Position numbers and translations under genes: made by a program. From Holdemania sp. Marseille-P2844 (GTDB taxonomy: Bacteria; Bacillota_I; Bacilli_A; Erysipelotrichales; Erysipelotrichaceae), in contig NZ_LT635449.1 in NCBI RefSeq assembly GCF_900120005.1, positions 1 to 64,000 on the forward strand: a stretch of 64,000 bases of DNA, written 5' to 3'. Positions 56,269-64,000 of the stretch are shown here, piece by piece (position 1 is the stretch's first letter; every line of letters starts with the position of its first letter). Below the pieces are notes generated by a model that did no database searches, had not been told where the DNA came from, and saw only the letters and a list, made by a program, of their open reading frames with translations.

Positions 56269-57072
56269 ATGCGATTAAAAGACAAAGTAGTATTGGTTAC
56301 CGCTTCGACGCGGGGCATCGGCTTAGCGACGGTACAGGCATGCGCAAAGGAAGGCGCAATCGTTTACATGGCCGCGCGGAATTTGGAACGGGCCAGCCAG
56401 CGGGCTGAGGAATTGAATGCGATGGGTTACCGCGTCCGCACTGTTTATAACGACGCGACCGATTTAGAATCCTACCGCACGATGATCGAAGAAGTCTTCA
56501 AGCTGGAGGGCCGGATCGACGTGCTGGTCAACAATTTCGGCACCTCCGATCCCAAGACAGATTTAGACATTGAACACACGCGCTGGGAGGATTTCCAGGC
56601 CACGGTCGATATCAATCTGGCCAGCGTTTTCGTCAGCAGCCAGGCGGTCATTCCGCACATGAAGAAACAAGGCGGCGGCAGCATTGTCAACATCAGCTCC
56701 ATCGGCGGACTGACGCCTGATATCGCGCGGATTGGTTATGCCGTCAGCAAGGACGCAATCATCTACTTATCAAAAAATATCGCCGTGCAGACCGCCCGCA
56801 GCAACATCCGCGTCAACGTCGTCTGCCCGGGCCAGACCGCAACCGATGCGGTGATGAACAACATGTCTAAAGAATTCCAGGACTTCTTCCTGCGGCATAC
56901 GCCGATCCAGCGCATGGGCAAACCGGAAGAAATCGCAGCAGCCGTGGTTTATTTCGCCAGCGACGATGCGGCCTACACGACCGGTCAGGTCATGGCGGTG
57001 CATGGCGGATTCGGCTTGCCGACACCGGTCTATGCCGACATGATCGACTTGAGCGCCGATCGGAAACACTGA
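56269..57072 (+). CDS. Short-chain dehydrogenase, 7alpha-hydroxysteroid-dehydrogenase-like
   Basis: A 267-residue SDR. It has the cofactor loop TASTRGIG (11-18), NNFGT (88-92), and the Ser-Tyr-Lys catalytic set (Ser143/144, Tyr157, Lys161). From memory, the blocks GAIVYM, NNFGT-P-DLD, PDI-RIGY-VSK, ATDA-MN-M and the C-terminal GTP/LPTP-YA resemble clostridial NADP-dependent 7alpha-HSDHs more than FabG. If right, it oxidises the 7alpha-hydroxyl of bile acids. FabG-like or other HSDH activity is the alternative. AAGGAG precedes the ATG. It is a single gene ending at a strong terminator. Confidence 0.72.
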   Translation: MRLKDKVVLVTASTRGIGLATVQACAKEGAIVYMAARNLERASQRAEELNAMGYRVRTVYNDATDLESYRTMIEEVFKLEGRIDVLVNNFGTSDPKTDLDIEHTRWEDFQATVDINLASVFVSSQAVIPHMKKQGGGSIVNISSIGGLTPDIARIGYAVSKDAIIYLSKNIAVQTARSNIRVNVVCPGQTATDAVMNNMSKEFQDFFLRHTPIQRMGKPEEIAAAVVYFASDDAAYTTGQVMAVHGGFGLPTPVYADMIDLSADRKH

Positions 57073-57092
57073 TCCGAACACACAATAACAGA

Positions 57093-57139
57093 AAAACGCT
57101 GAAGCCGTACAGGAGTATTCCTGTTCGCCTCAGCGTTTT
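57093..57139. terminator. Bidirectional terminator between the SDR gene and nadE
   Basis: A 10-bp perfect outer stem (57093-57102 with 57130-57139) with an inner hairpin (acagga/tcctgt). T-rich sequence follows on both strands. The genes converge here. Confidence 0.85.
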
Positions 57140-57168
57140 CTTTTCAATTCGAGTATGCGCCTAATTCA

Positions 57169-59046
57169 TTAACACGGCTTTGGCATGGCCAGAATCTGTT
57201 CACGCAGCTGACGGTAGCGTTTCGTTGCTTCCGGGCGCATCTGCGCCTCGCGCACATCGTTACCAAACGCGCCGCGGCTGATCAAAATTAGCGGCGGGAA
57301 CTGGATTCGTTTGAACACCGCGCCCTGCATTGTGCGCAGCACCCATTCCAGATCCTGAATAAAAGCTTCCGGCTCGTCCAGCCCATAGTATCGCAGCCAC
57401 TGTCCGATCTCGCTGGTCTGCAGCCGCCCCTGCAAATAGTCGTCCATGATTTCCTCAACCCGGCCGCCCGGATACTCCGTCAGCTGGTTAATCAACCAAT
57501 CATGATAAAACCACTTCATCGGATCGCGCTGATCATCTTTCAGCTCAGCTGACGGCGGGAATTCCCAGATCAGGCGGTCGCCGTCCATTTCCGGAAGCAG
57601 GTTGGCCGGAATGATCTCGCGGCCAAACGCCGCGTTAATCTGCTTCGCCAGGTCAAACAGCTGGACCTTCGTACAGTCGGCAATCGGCGACAGCGCGCCG
57701 ATCGCGTCGCCATACAGCGTGCAGTACCCCAGCGCCGCTTCCACCTTATTGCCATTGTTGACGATCACGCCGCCTTCCATCGAAGCAAAGCTTGACAACA
57801 AATGACCGCGCAGCCGGGCCTGAATATTTTCCAGCGCCAGCCCTTCCGCCTGCGGATAGCCATAATCCTGCAGCGTATCGACCGTCGCGTCGACGATCTT
57901 TTCAATGCTACCCTCGCGGATCAAAATCCCCAGGCGTTCCGCCAGCGCCTTCGCGTTGTTTTTCGTCGTCAGGCTGTTATACCGGCTGGCCATGTTGTAG
58001 CCGACAACCCGCTGAGCGCCCAGCGCGTAAACCAGAAGCGCCGAAGTGATGCTGCTGTCAAGCCCGCCGGACAAACCGACGATCCATTTCATCTTCGGTG
58101 AAAACATCTGCTTGTCAAACTCCCGGATCGCGCTGACCAACGCGCGCATCAGCTTGGTTTCCGGCTGGCGCGTAAGAACTCCGCGCTCATGCAGATCGAC
58201 GATCCGGCACTCCGGCTCAAACTGATCGTTCAGCGAAAGCTGGCGTTCGCCCTGTTCATCATAAATCGTGCTGTCGCCGTCAAACACCATTACATTTTTG
58301 CCATTGTTCTGCATCCCGCAGGCATTGACATAAACCAGCGGCACAAAGGCTCCCTGCGCCAAAGCGGCATGCTGGCGCACCCGTTTATCCCGCGAGCGTT
58401 CTTTATTCAGCGTCCAGGGGGAACAGGACAGATTCACGATCAGATCGACGTCCTGCTTTAAATAAGCATCCGTCACATCCAGCGCGTAATCCTCGCTCCA
58501 CAGATCCTCGCAAATCTCAACGCCGATCCGCCAGGTCTGACCGTCTTTCTCAAACAGAAACGGCCGCAGCCCTTCCTCAACCGGCGTTTGATTCCGCATT
58601 GCGATTTCCATTCCGGACAGGAAATAACGGGAATCGTCGAACACCCGGTAATCTGGATTGAGATGCTTGATATACATCCCATCCAGACTGCTGTTTTCCC
58701 GTTTCACCCACTGACCGTCAGCGCAGAAGTAAGCGGCATTGTAGCGCACCGGGCGTCCGTCGCGCCCACGCTGGGCCTGACCGATCGGCCGGGTTCCCAG
58801 ATTGCCATAGAGGATCCCGATCCCCTGCGACAACGCCAGAAGCTCGTCGTTCAGACTTTCCAGATACGCGCACCAATCCTGATCCAGCCATTTGTCCTGC
58901 AGACAGTAGCCGCTCAGCGCCATCTCCGGAAAGACGATCAAATCTGCCTTCTCCGCTTTCGCCTGTGCGATCATTTCACGCATGGCCGCCAGATTTTCCG
59001 TCGGCTGGCCCTGCTTAACGTTGATTTGTCCTAACGCGATTTTCAT
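57169..59046 (-). CDS. nadE: Glutamine-dependent NAD+ synthetase
   Basis: A 625-residue two-domain enzyme. The N-terminal nitrilase-type glutaminase (about 1-270) carries the catalytic Glu in FPEMALSGY near 44, a Lys near 122, and Cys in EICEDLW near 176. The C-terminal synthetase has the ATP pyrophosphatase loop SGGLDSSIT near 310 and the deamido-NAD site. It makes NAD from deamido-NAD with glutamine as ammonia donor. It lies 24 nt after pcp in the same transcript. Confidence 0.96.
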   Translation of the reverse strand: MKIALGQINVKQGQPTENLAAMREMIAQAKAEKADLIVFPEMALSGYCLQDKWLDQDWCAYLESLNDELLALSQGIGILYGNLGTRPIGQAQRGRDGRPVRYNAAYFCADGQWVKRENSSLDGMYIKHLNPDYRVFDDSRYFLSGMEIAMRNQTPVEEGLRPFLFEKDGQTWRIGVEICEDLWSEDYALDVTDAYLKQDVDLIVNLSCSPWTLNKERSRDKRVRQHAALAQGAFVPLVYVNACGMQNNGKNVMVFDGDSTIYDEQGERQLSLNDQFEPECRIVDLHERGVLTRQPETKLMRALVSAIREFDKQMFSPKMKWIVGLSGGLDSSITSALLVYALGAQRVVGYNMASRYNSLTTKNNAKALAERLGILIREGSIEKIVDATVDTLQDYGYPQAEGLALENIQARLRGHLLSSFASMEGGVIVNNGNKVEAALGYCTLYGDAIGALSPIADCTKVQLFDLAKQINAAFGREIIPANLLPEMDGDRLIWEFPPSAELKDDQRDPMKWFYHDWLINQLTEYPGGRVEEIMDDYLQGRLQTSEIGQWLRYYGLDEPEAFIQDLEWVLRTMQGAVFKRIQFPPLILISRGAFGNDVREAQMRPEATKRYRQLREQILAMPKPC

Positions 59047-59070
59047 GTTTCTGCCCCCGCTGCTTCTTTT

Positions 59071-59715
59071 TTAACAGATCGTTCCGCCGGTGATCTTCAC
59101 ATCTTCCTGATGCTCGATCATCGCTTCGATCGCCACGGTCAGACCCTTCACAATCGTATCCAGCTCCATCGACGGCATGCCTTTTTTCGTCGCCGCCTGC
59201 GATGGCAGATACGGAATGTGAATGAAACCGGAGCGTTTGCCCGGAAATTCCGTCTCGATCAGATAACGCACGCCATAGGTCACATGGTTGCAGACAAACG
59301 TCCCGGCGCTGTTGGATACGGAAGCCGGAATCCCAGCTTCCTGCATCGCCTTGACCATCGCCTTGATCGGCAGCGTAACAAAATACGCGTCCGGGCCCTC
59401 CGGATAAATCGGTTCGTCCACCGGCTGATTGCCCGCGTTATCCGCGATCCGGCAGTCGTCGACATTAATACCGACTCGCTCCACTGTGATATCCGGCCGG
59501 CCGCCGGCCTGACCGATCGAAAGAATCATATCCGGGTCTTCCTTCCGGATTGCTTCCCGGATCACGGCCAGCGATTGATGAACAACCGTTGGGATTTCCA
59601 GCTTGACGATCTGCGCACCGCCGATAACCTCCGGCAGCCGTTTTACCGACTCAATGGCCGGATTGATTTTCTCACCGCCAAACGGATCAAAACCTGTCAC
59701 TAATATTTTCATCAC
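59071..59715 (-). CDS. pcp: Pyroglutamyl-peptidase I
   Basis: A 214-residue C15 cysteine peptidase that removes N-terminal 5-oxoproline from peptides. The signature [13 protein letters not shown] (8-20), the catalytic Glu near 80 in the [10 protein letters not shown] block, the catalytic Cys in FVCNHVTYG near 143, and the His in [11 protein letters not shown] near 167 are present. It is cotranscribed with DUF979 and DUF969, whose families are linked with 5-oxoproline transport. Confidence 0.96.
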   Translation of the reverse strand: MMKILVTGFDPFGGEKINPAIESVKRLPEVIGGAQIVKLEIPTVVHQSLAVIREAIRKEDPDMILSIGQAGGRPDITVERVGINVDDCRIADNAGNQPVDEPIYPEGPDAYFVTLPIKAMVKAMQEAGIPASVSNSAGTFVCNHVTYGVRYLIETEFPGKRSGFIHIPYLPSQAATKKGMPSMELDTIVKGLTVAIEAMIEHQEDVKITGGTIC

Positions 59716-59791
59716 AACGTCCTCCTTTTTATTTATCCGCGGACCAGGGGAATCCGCTTGCGCCCTTTCCCCTGATCTTAATTTATTAAGC

Positions 59792-60946
59792 TTAGAAAGC
59801 CAATACGAGCATCAGCACGACGTGAACGACGATCATGATCAGCGCCATCGGCAGCTGCGCCTTGATCACCGTGTATTTGTTTTTCGTTTCGAGTACCGCC
59901 GCCGGCACAATATTGAAGTTCGCCGCCATCGGTGTCATCAGGGTGCCGCAGAAACCGGCCGTCATTCCCAGTGCGCCGACGATTGCCGGATCTCCACCCT
60001 GCAGGATCACAAACGGAACACCAATCCCCACGGTGATGACGGAGAACGCCGCAAACGCGTTGCCCATAACCATCGTAAACAGAACCATCCCGGCGACATA
60101 AACGATCACGCCCAATACCACGCTGCCCTGCGGCACGACGTTCGCCATAATGCTGGAAATCACCGCTCCGACGCCAGCCTCCGTAAAGACGGATCCCAAT
60201 GCCCCTAACAGCTGCGGCAGCAGGCTCGCCGCGCCGACCGTCATCAATAACCGCGCCGTATCGTCACGCGTTTCCGCAAACTTCGGCCGGGTGATCGCCA
60301 CGCCGATCAAGTACGCCAGGATCGAAGCCAGACCGATTGCCAGCGCTGACGGGAAAGTCACGCCGCCCTCGGCCACTTTAAACTTCAGCTGCGCTAAAAT
60401 CACCGTGATCACCGCTAAGATACCACCCGCGATGGCCCATTGTACCGCTTGCCGCTGGGCGCGTTTCTTTTCCTCAGGCGTCAGCTTTCTCGCCTGGATT
60501 CCTTTCGCAGCCGCCAAGATCACAAACACAGCCGCGGGAATCAAGCCCAATAACAATGGAAAAGTAATCACCGGCGTCTTATCTGAAAATTTCAGCATTG
60601 ACAAAGCCAGGGCGACAACGCCGATCGTGATCGCCGGCAGGAAAATCTTATTACCCAGCTTGTCCGCCTGCGCCTTGCGGAACGACGCCTCCGACGGCAC
60701 AAACTTGCCCATCTGCACCTGCTTGGTCGCCGTCAGGCAGCCCAGCACCAGAAGCAGCGCACCGGTCAGCGCATACGGAATATACGGGCCTAAAATAAAG
60801 ATCAATCCGAGAATCGTCCAGAACACAAACGTGCCGATCCGGCATTTTTCATTCTGAAGACCGCGCCAGGCCGCGTTGAAGCTGACCAGACCGCACAGGC
60901 AGAACACAATCTCGCTGCCCCAGTTTAACAGTGTTTTTAAATCCAT
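59792..60946 (-). CDS. DUF979-family membrane protein (putative 5-oxoproline transporter subunit)
   Basis: A 384-residue membrane protein with about ten hydrophobic helices. It belongs with DUF969 as a two-subunit permease that often lies beside pcp. Its ATG overlaps the DUF969 stop (TAATG). Glycine-rich loops ([17 protein letters not shown] near 280 and [19 protein letters not shown] near 335) resemble the re-entrant loops of ion-coupled carriers. The 5-oxoproline substrate is inferred from family linkage. Confidence 0.85.
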   Translation of the reverse strand: MDLKTLLNWGSEIVFCLCGLVSFNAAWRGLQNEKCRIGTFVFWTILGLIFILGPYIPYALTGALLLVLGCLTATKQVQMGKFVPSEASFRKAQADKLGNKIFLPAITIGVVALALSMLKFSDKTPVITFPLLLGLIPAAVFVILAAAKGIQARKLTPEEKKRAQRQAVQWAIAGGILAVITVILAQLKFKVAEGGVTFPSALAIGLASILAYLIGVAITRPKFAETRDDTARLLMTVGAASLLPQLLGALGSVFTEAGVGAVISSIMANVVPQGSVVLGVIVYVAGMVLFTMVMGNAFAAFSVITVGIGVPFVILQGGDPAIVGALGMTAGFCGTLMTPMAANFNIVPAAVLETKNKYTVIKAQLPMALIMIVVHVVLMLVLAF

Positions 60947-61620
60947 TACGCCTGCGCCTCCTTTTTCAGCTTGCGGTCCGCTAACAGAACCTGAATGATC
61001 GTAAAGATCGTCACAATGATGCCGACCGGAATCGACGCCTGCGCGATTGAGCCGAGCGTGACCTCATAACCGGCCGCCGCCAGCGTCCCCTGGATCAACA
61101 GCACGCCGCTGTTGCCTAAAAAGATATTCTGACCGAAGAAGTTGCCGTAGTTTTCAACCGCGGCCGCCAAGCCTTTAATCCGCTCGCTCTGTTTTTCGTT
61201 CAGCGGTTTTTTAATCGACGTTTCCCCAGCCGCCTCGCTCATCGGCAGGATCAGCGGACGCACAAACTGCACGTGGCCGCCCAGCCGGATCGACATCGCC
61301 GAAGCCAGAATCCGCACGACCATATAGATGGATAAGACCTTGCCTGCCGTCGCATTTTTGATCTTGCCGATCAATTCCGCCGCGCGCTCTTTCATGCCGT
61401 AGCGCTCAATCAGCGCGATCGCTGGAAAGCTGATCAAAAAGATCGACATCAGGCGGTTATCGACAAACGCCTTGCCCATAATCTCCAGAATCTGAATAAA
61501 GTTCAGGCCGGACACCAGACCGGTGACCAGACCGGAAATCAGGACGACCGCAATGACGTCCCATTTTAAGGCAAATCCGACTACGATGATCAGAATGCCG
61601 ATAAGTTTCAAATATTCCAT
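60946..61620 (-). CDS. DUF969-family membrane protein (putative 5-oxoproline transporter subunit)
   Basis: A 224-residue membrane protein with about six helices and the family segment RLGGHVQFVRPLILPMSEAA (about 116-135). It is the first gene of the DUF969-DUF979-pcp-nadE operon and should form the permease with DUF979. The TATAAT element at 61653-61658 (minus strand) lies just upstream. Confidence 0.85.
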   Translation of the reverse strand: MEYLKLIGILIIVVGFALKWDVIAVVLISGLVTGLVSGLNFIQILEIMGKAFVDNRLMSIFLISFPAIALIERYGMKERAAELIGKIKNATAGKVLSIYMVVRILASAMSIRLGGHVQFVRPLILPMSEAAGETSIKKPLNEKQSERIKGLAAAVENYGNFFGQNIFLGNSGVLLIQGTLAAAGYEVTLGSIAQASIPVGIIVTIFTIIQVLLADRKLKKEAQA

Positions 61621-61652
61621 AACTGAGTTCCTTTCCCTTTTTGAGTATTCCC

Positions 61653-61701
61653 ATTATACCAGATTTTCACCAGGGCTTGAATGGAAAATTTTCAAGCCCT
61701 G
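61653..61701 (-). promoter_or_regulatory. -10 element and 11-bp inverted repeat upstream of DUF969
   Basis: A TATAAT with an upstream TGG (minus strand, 61658-61653) lies 32 nt before the DUF969 start. A perfect 11-bp inverted repeat (61671-61681 with 61691-61701) covers the place of the -35 element. It could be an operator for the pcp operon or a terminator for azlCD; no T run follows on the minus strand. Confidence 0.5.
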
Positions 61702-61734
61702 TTCCCTCGATTTCCGCGTCCCTCTTTTTACAGA

Positions 61735-62061
61735 CTACCGGAAAATCTGCTGGACAAGAACCATATAGAACAGCGTGCCGCAGCCGATGCTGAGCAGACT
61801 GTTGCGCTTCCAGCCATGAATAACGCCGGTCACCGCCAGCGCCAAAAGCTCCGGCAGGCCGTGATTGGATCCCAGCCAGTCCGTAGAGCGCAGACCGTAC
61901 ACCACCAGCATCGCCATCATCGCTAACGGCAGCACCTGCCCCAGGTATGCGATGGTCTTCGGGATCGGCTGCCCGGGTCGAAACGCCGCAAACGGCAGCC
62001 AGCGCGTAAGAAACGTCACCCCCGCCATCAACAGAATCGCTAAAAACATTGACGAATTCAT
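61735..62061 (-). CDS. azlD: AzlD-family branched-chain amino acid export subunit
   Basis: A 108-residue membrane protein with three or four helices and the family motif TFLTRWLPF near 17. It overlaps azlC by 4 nt. AzlCD exports branched-chain amino acids or analogues. Confidence 0.9.
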   Translation of the reverse strand: MNSSMFLAILLMAGVTFLTRWLPFAAFRPGQPIPKTIAYLGQVLPLAMMAMLVVYGLRSTDWLGSNHGLPELLALAVTGVIHGWKRNSLLSIGCGTLFYMVLVQQIFR

Positions 62062-62750
62062 GCCTTCAGCCCCCTTCTTTCCAAAACCGGGCGCAGGCCG
62101 AGCAGACCTGCGGCAATCATCACCAGCGCCGGCAGAATCATCCCGTCCGCGCCGAACAGGACCAGCGCCGCGACTGCGCTGATCAAACCCACCAGCGTCG
62201 GAATCGGAGTGACCGCTGATTTCAGCTGATCCAGACAGGTGACAAAAAACAGCGCCGTCATCGCAAAATCAATCCCGGTCGTATCAAAGGGAATGACGGC
62301 CCCGGCAGCCGCGCCGATCAGCGTGCCGAGAATCCACCACAGCTGATCCAGAAGCGTAATCCAGAAATACAGCCGCTGCGGCTCCGCTTTGTTCTCCAGC
62401 TTCTTCTGACATAACAAACCATACGTTTCATCCGTCAGTCCGAAGATCAGATACAAGCGGCGCACTCCCTGTTCGCCGAACTCCCGCAGAAACGAAAAAC
62501 CGTAAAACAGATGCCGCAGATTCACCGCCAGCGTCATCAGGATGACCTGCAGCGGACTGGCCGCCTGCGCGAGCAGCTGAATTCCGACAAACTGCATCGA
62601 ACCGGCATACACCAGTACGCTCATCATCAGCGCCCAGCCCCAGCCGATCTGATGTTGCTGAGCGAGCAGCCCGAACGCGATGCCGACGACCAGATAGCCG
62701 GGAAACACCGCCAGCGAAGATGTCAGCGCCTCTTTTTTTGTTTGATCCAT
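62058..62750 (-). CDS. azlC: AzlC-family branched-chain amino acid export subunit
   Basis: A 230-residue membrane protein with about six helices. The AzlC signature is in PGYLVVGIAFGLLAQ near 16 and VNLRHLFYGFSF near 80, followed by LTDETYGL. The start is the ATG at 62750 after GGGGGAAG; the frame extends to a TTG at 62771. It is the first gene of azlCD. Confidence 0.92.
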   Translation of the reverse strand: MDQTKKEALTSSLAVFPGYLVVGIAFGLLAQQHQIGWGWALMMSVLVYAGSMQFVGIQLLAQAASPLQVILMTLAVNLRHLFYGFSFLREFGEQGVRRLYLIFGLTDETYGLLCQKKLENKAEPQRLYFWITLLDQLWWILGTLIGAAAGAVIPFDTTGIDFAMTALFFVTCLDQLKSAVTPIPTLVGLISAVAALVLFGADGMILPALVMIAAGLLGLRPVLERRGLKA

Positions 62751-62832
62751 ACCTTGCTTCCCCCTTATCAAACTCTTGCATTCCGTCGTCTCCCTCTCCT
62801 TATCCAGATTCCTGTCGGGGGATACGATAGAG

Positions 62833-62864
62833 AAAAGCGGAAGTTCCGCATTGTCCTTCCGCTT
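62833..62864 (-). terminator. Terminator after the small membrane peptide / purD
   Basis: A 9-bp perfect stem (62835-62843 with 62856-62864) with a minus-strand TTTTCTCT tract. It ends the purD-small ORF transcript before azlC. Confidence 0.8.
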
Positions 62865-62948
62865 CCTGATTCATTGTTAGCTTCTATTCCCGCCCGGGCT
62901 TTCACCGCGCAGCCTTTTATGAGCGACCTGATTGACTGTCCTTAACGA

Positions 62949-63047
62949 TTAGAACATCAGGATGGTATTCAGGATCATCATCAGACAGATGAAGCTGACC
63001 AGGCCGATCACCAAGATTTTCTGAAATGTTTTCTTGGGTTTCGTCAT
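62949..63047 (-). CDS. Small 32-residue single-span membrane peptide
   Basis: A short gene of 33 codons with an excellent ribosome site (AGGAGGGTG, 4 nt before the ATG). The peptide has a lysine-rich N-terminus (MTKPKKTFQK), then about 20 hydrophobic residues to the stop, so it should be a single-span membrane peptide. It lies 52 nt after purD on the same strand, between purD and its terminator. Function is unknown. Confidence 0.72.
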   Translation of the reverse strand: MTKPKKTFQKILVIGLVSFICLMMILNTILMF

Positions 63048-63099
63048 GACACCCTCCTATCCGTATCGCTAGTTTACCGCAAAGAGCGGGCTCTGTCAA

Positions 63100-64000
63100 C
63101 TAATCCGCCAGTCCCCGCGCGCCAATATCATGACGATAAAACAGCGCGTCGCAGTCGATTTTCGCGATCTCGGCATACGCCGCGGCCTGCGCTTCCTTCA
63201 GCGTCGGCCTCTGGGCGGCGACAAACAAGACGCGGCCCCCGGCGGTAACCAGCTGACCGTCCTTTTCCGCTGTTCCCATGTGGAACACCGTTGTGTTTAC
63301 CGTTTCCAGATTCCGGATCAGCGCGCCTTTGGTCGAGCTTTCCGGATAGCCCTGGCTGGCCAGAACGACGCCCAGGACTGGTTCCGATGACCAATGCAGC
63401 GGCATTTCCTGATGCTTCAGCACCTGCGTGCAGATTTCATACAGGTCGTCCTGCAGCGCGATCATCAGCACTTCCGTTTCCGGATCGCCGAAGCGCACAT
63501 TGTATTCGATCGTCTTCACCCCGCGCGCGGTTGCCATGCAGCCGGCGTAGAGAATTCCGGTGAACGGACAGCCTTCCGCCACCATCGCCGCAGCCATCGG
63601 CCGGACGATCTTGTCGATCGCTTCCCTCACGACTTCCCGGGATAAATGCGACACCGGCGTGTAAGCGCCCATGCCGCCGGTATTGAGGCCTTCGTCATGG
63701 TCGAAAGCCCGCTTGTGATCCTGCGCGATCTCCATCGGGATCACGGTCGTCCCGTTGACAAACGCCAACTGCGAGAACTCCTCGCCTTCTAAGTATTCCT
63801 CAATGACCACCGAAGATCCGGCCTGATCGAACAGACCCTCGCACATCATTTCTTTCAGCGCGGCCTGGGCCTGTTCCTGCGTCTGGGCGATGATGACGCC
63901 CTTGCCCGCAGCCAGGCCGTCCGCCTTTAAAACAACCGGAACCGGCTGCTTCTCTAAATACGTTTTCGCTTCTTCATAATCGGAAAAGCTGGCATACGCC
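63100..64000 (-). CDS. purD: Phosphoribosylamine-glycine ligase, C-terminal part (5' end outside window)
   Basis: An ATP-grasp enzyme of purine synthesis that joins 5-phosphoribosylamine and glycine. The visible 300 codons include the LKADGLAAGKGV motif (ATP-grasp), EEYLEGEEFSQLAFV, QDHKRAFDHDEGLNTGGMGAYTP, and EYNVRFGDPETEVLM with the metal-binding Glu/Asn. The C-terminal domain (GVVLASQGYPESSTKG) is complete and the stop is at 63100-63102. The frame is open to the window edge. Confidence 0.96.
   Translation of the reverse strand, partial: AYASFSDYEEAKTYLEKQPVPVVLKADGLAAGKGVIIAQTQEQAQAALKEMMCEGLFDQAGSSVVIEEYLEGEEFSQLAFVNGTTVIPMEIAQDHKRAFDHDEGLNTGGMGAYTPVSHLSREVVREAIDKIVRPMAAAMVAEGCPFTGILYAGCMATARGVKTIEYNVRFGDPETEVLMIALQDDLYEICTQVLKHQEMPLHWSSEPVLGVVLASQGYPESSTKGALIRNLETVNTTVFHMGTAEKDGQLVTAGGRVLFVAAQRPTLKEAQAAAYAEIAKIDCDALFYRHDIGARGLAD

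Noticed and set aside
61671-61701. Firm terminator call for azlCD
   Set aside because: The 11-bp inverted repeat lacks a T run on the minus strand; it is listed as a possible operator or weak terminator.
62917-63099. 60-residue minus-strand frame after purD
   Set aside because: It overlaps, in another frame, the 32-residue peptide gene that has the good ribosome site; its own start has none.

Overview
The window looks like a chromosome segment of a low-to-moderate GC Gram-positive anaerobe of the Firmicutes, most likely an Erysipelotrichia-type gut bacterium (Holdemania-like). This is inferred from gene content and order: a Firmicutes cell-wall/division block, the rplU-prp-rpmA-obgE block, an electron-bifurcating Nfn pair, a class I fructose-bisphosphate aldolase, a Tat/lipoprotein flavin reductase and a 7alpha-hydroxysteroid-dehydrogenase-like SDR. 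No tRNA, rRNA, CRISPR array or prophage was seen. The species call is inference; the gene calls rest on visible motifs.

Layout. 1-280 is the 3' end of an ISL3-family element. 0.4-4.7 kb is a peptide/amino-acid operon (S9 peptidase, aminopeptidase P, threonine aldolase), followed by a membrane phosphoesterase on the other strand. 6.3-8.5 kb encodes NfnA/NfnB. 8.6-21.8 kb, all on the minus strand, runs in transcription order: small membrane protein, ftsW, murG, murB, divIB, asp23/yloU, yloV, then recG, rnc, galM, galK. A complete ISL3-family element (13851-15341) has entered the loop of the intrinsic terminator after yloV. 21.9-28.8 kb holds a patatin-like lipase, then a minus-strand run of small enzymes, glpK and a self-cleaving Xre/S24 regulator.

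28.9-32.4 kb is visibly more AT-rich. It pairs a secreted FAD/FMN reductase with a divergent PucR-type regulator and looks like an acquired respiratory module. 32.5-38.5 kb holds SRAP, ruvBA, obgE, rpmA, prp and rplU, with a clear promoter and leader for rplU. 38.7-45.6 kb has a pyridoxal kinase, a lysine-riboswitch-controlled YfcC-type carrier with an M20 amidohydrolase, and a TetR regulator divergent from a 2-enoate-reductase-type flavoenzyme whose promoter is bracketed by two matching palindromes. 45.7-57.1 kb holds scattered metabolic genes (M1-like peptidase, uxaC, macrodomain protein, EamA exporter, NAD-isocitrate dehydrogenase, yaaA-mtnN-acetyltransferase, RlmD-type methylase, FBP aldolase, 7alpha-HSDH-like SDR). 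57.2-64.0 kb is a minus-strand run: DUF969-DUF979-pcp-nadE (5-oxoproline uptake and pyroglutamyl-peptide use), azlCD, a previously hidden 32-residue membrane peptide, and the 3' part of purD running off the window.

Themes. The genes suggest a fermenter of peptides, amino acids and sugars that balances redox with flavoenzymes (Nfn, the Tat reductase, the enoate reductase, the HSDH-like SDR). Several operons are translationally coupled by 1-4 nt overlaps. The most useful leads are the lysine-riboswitch operon, the twin-operator TetR/enoate-reductase locus, the PucR/reductase module, the IS insertion inside a terminator hairpin, and the two small membrane proteins.
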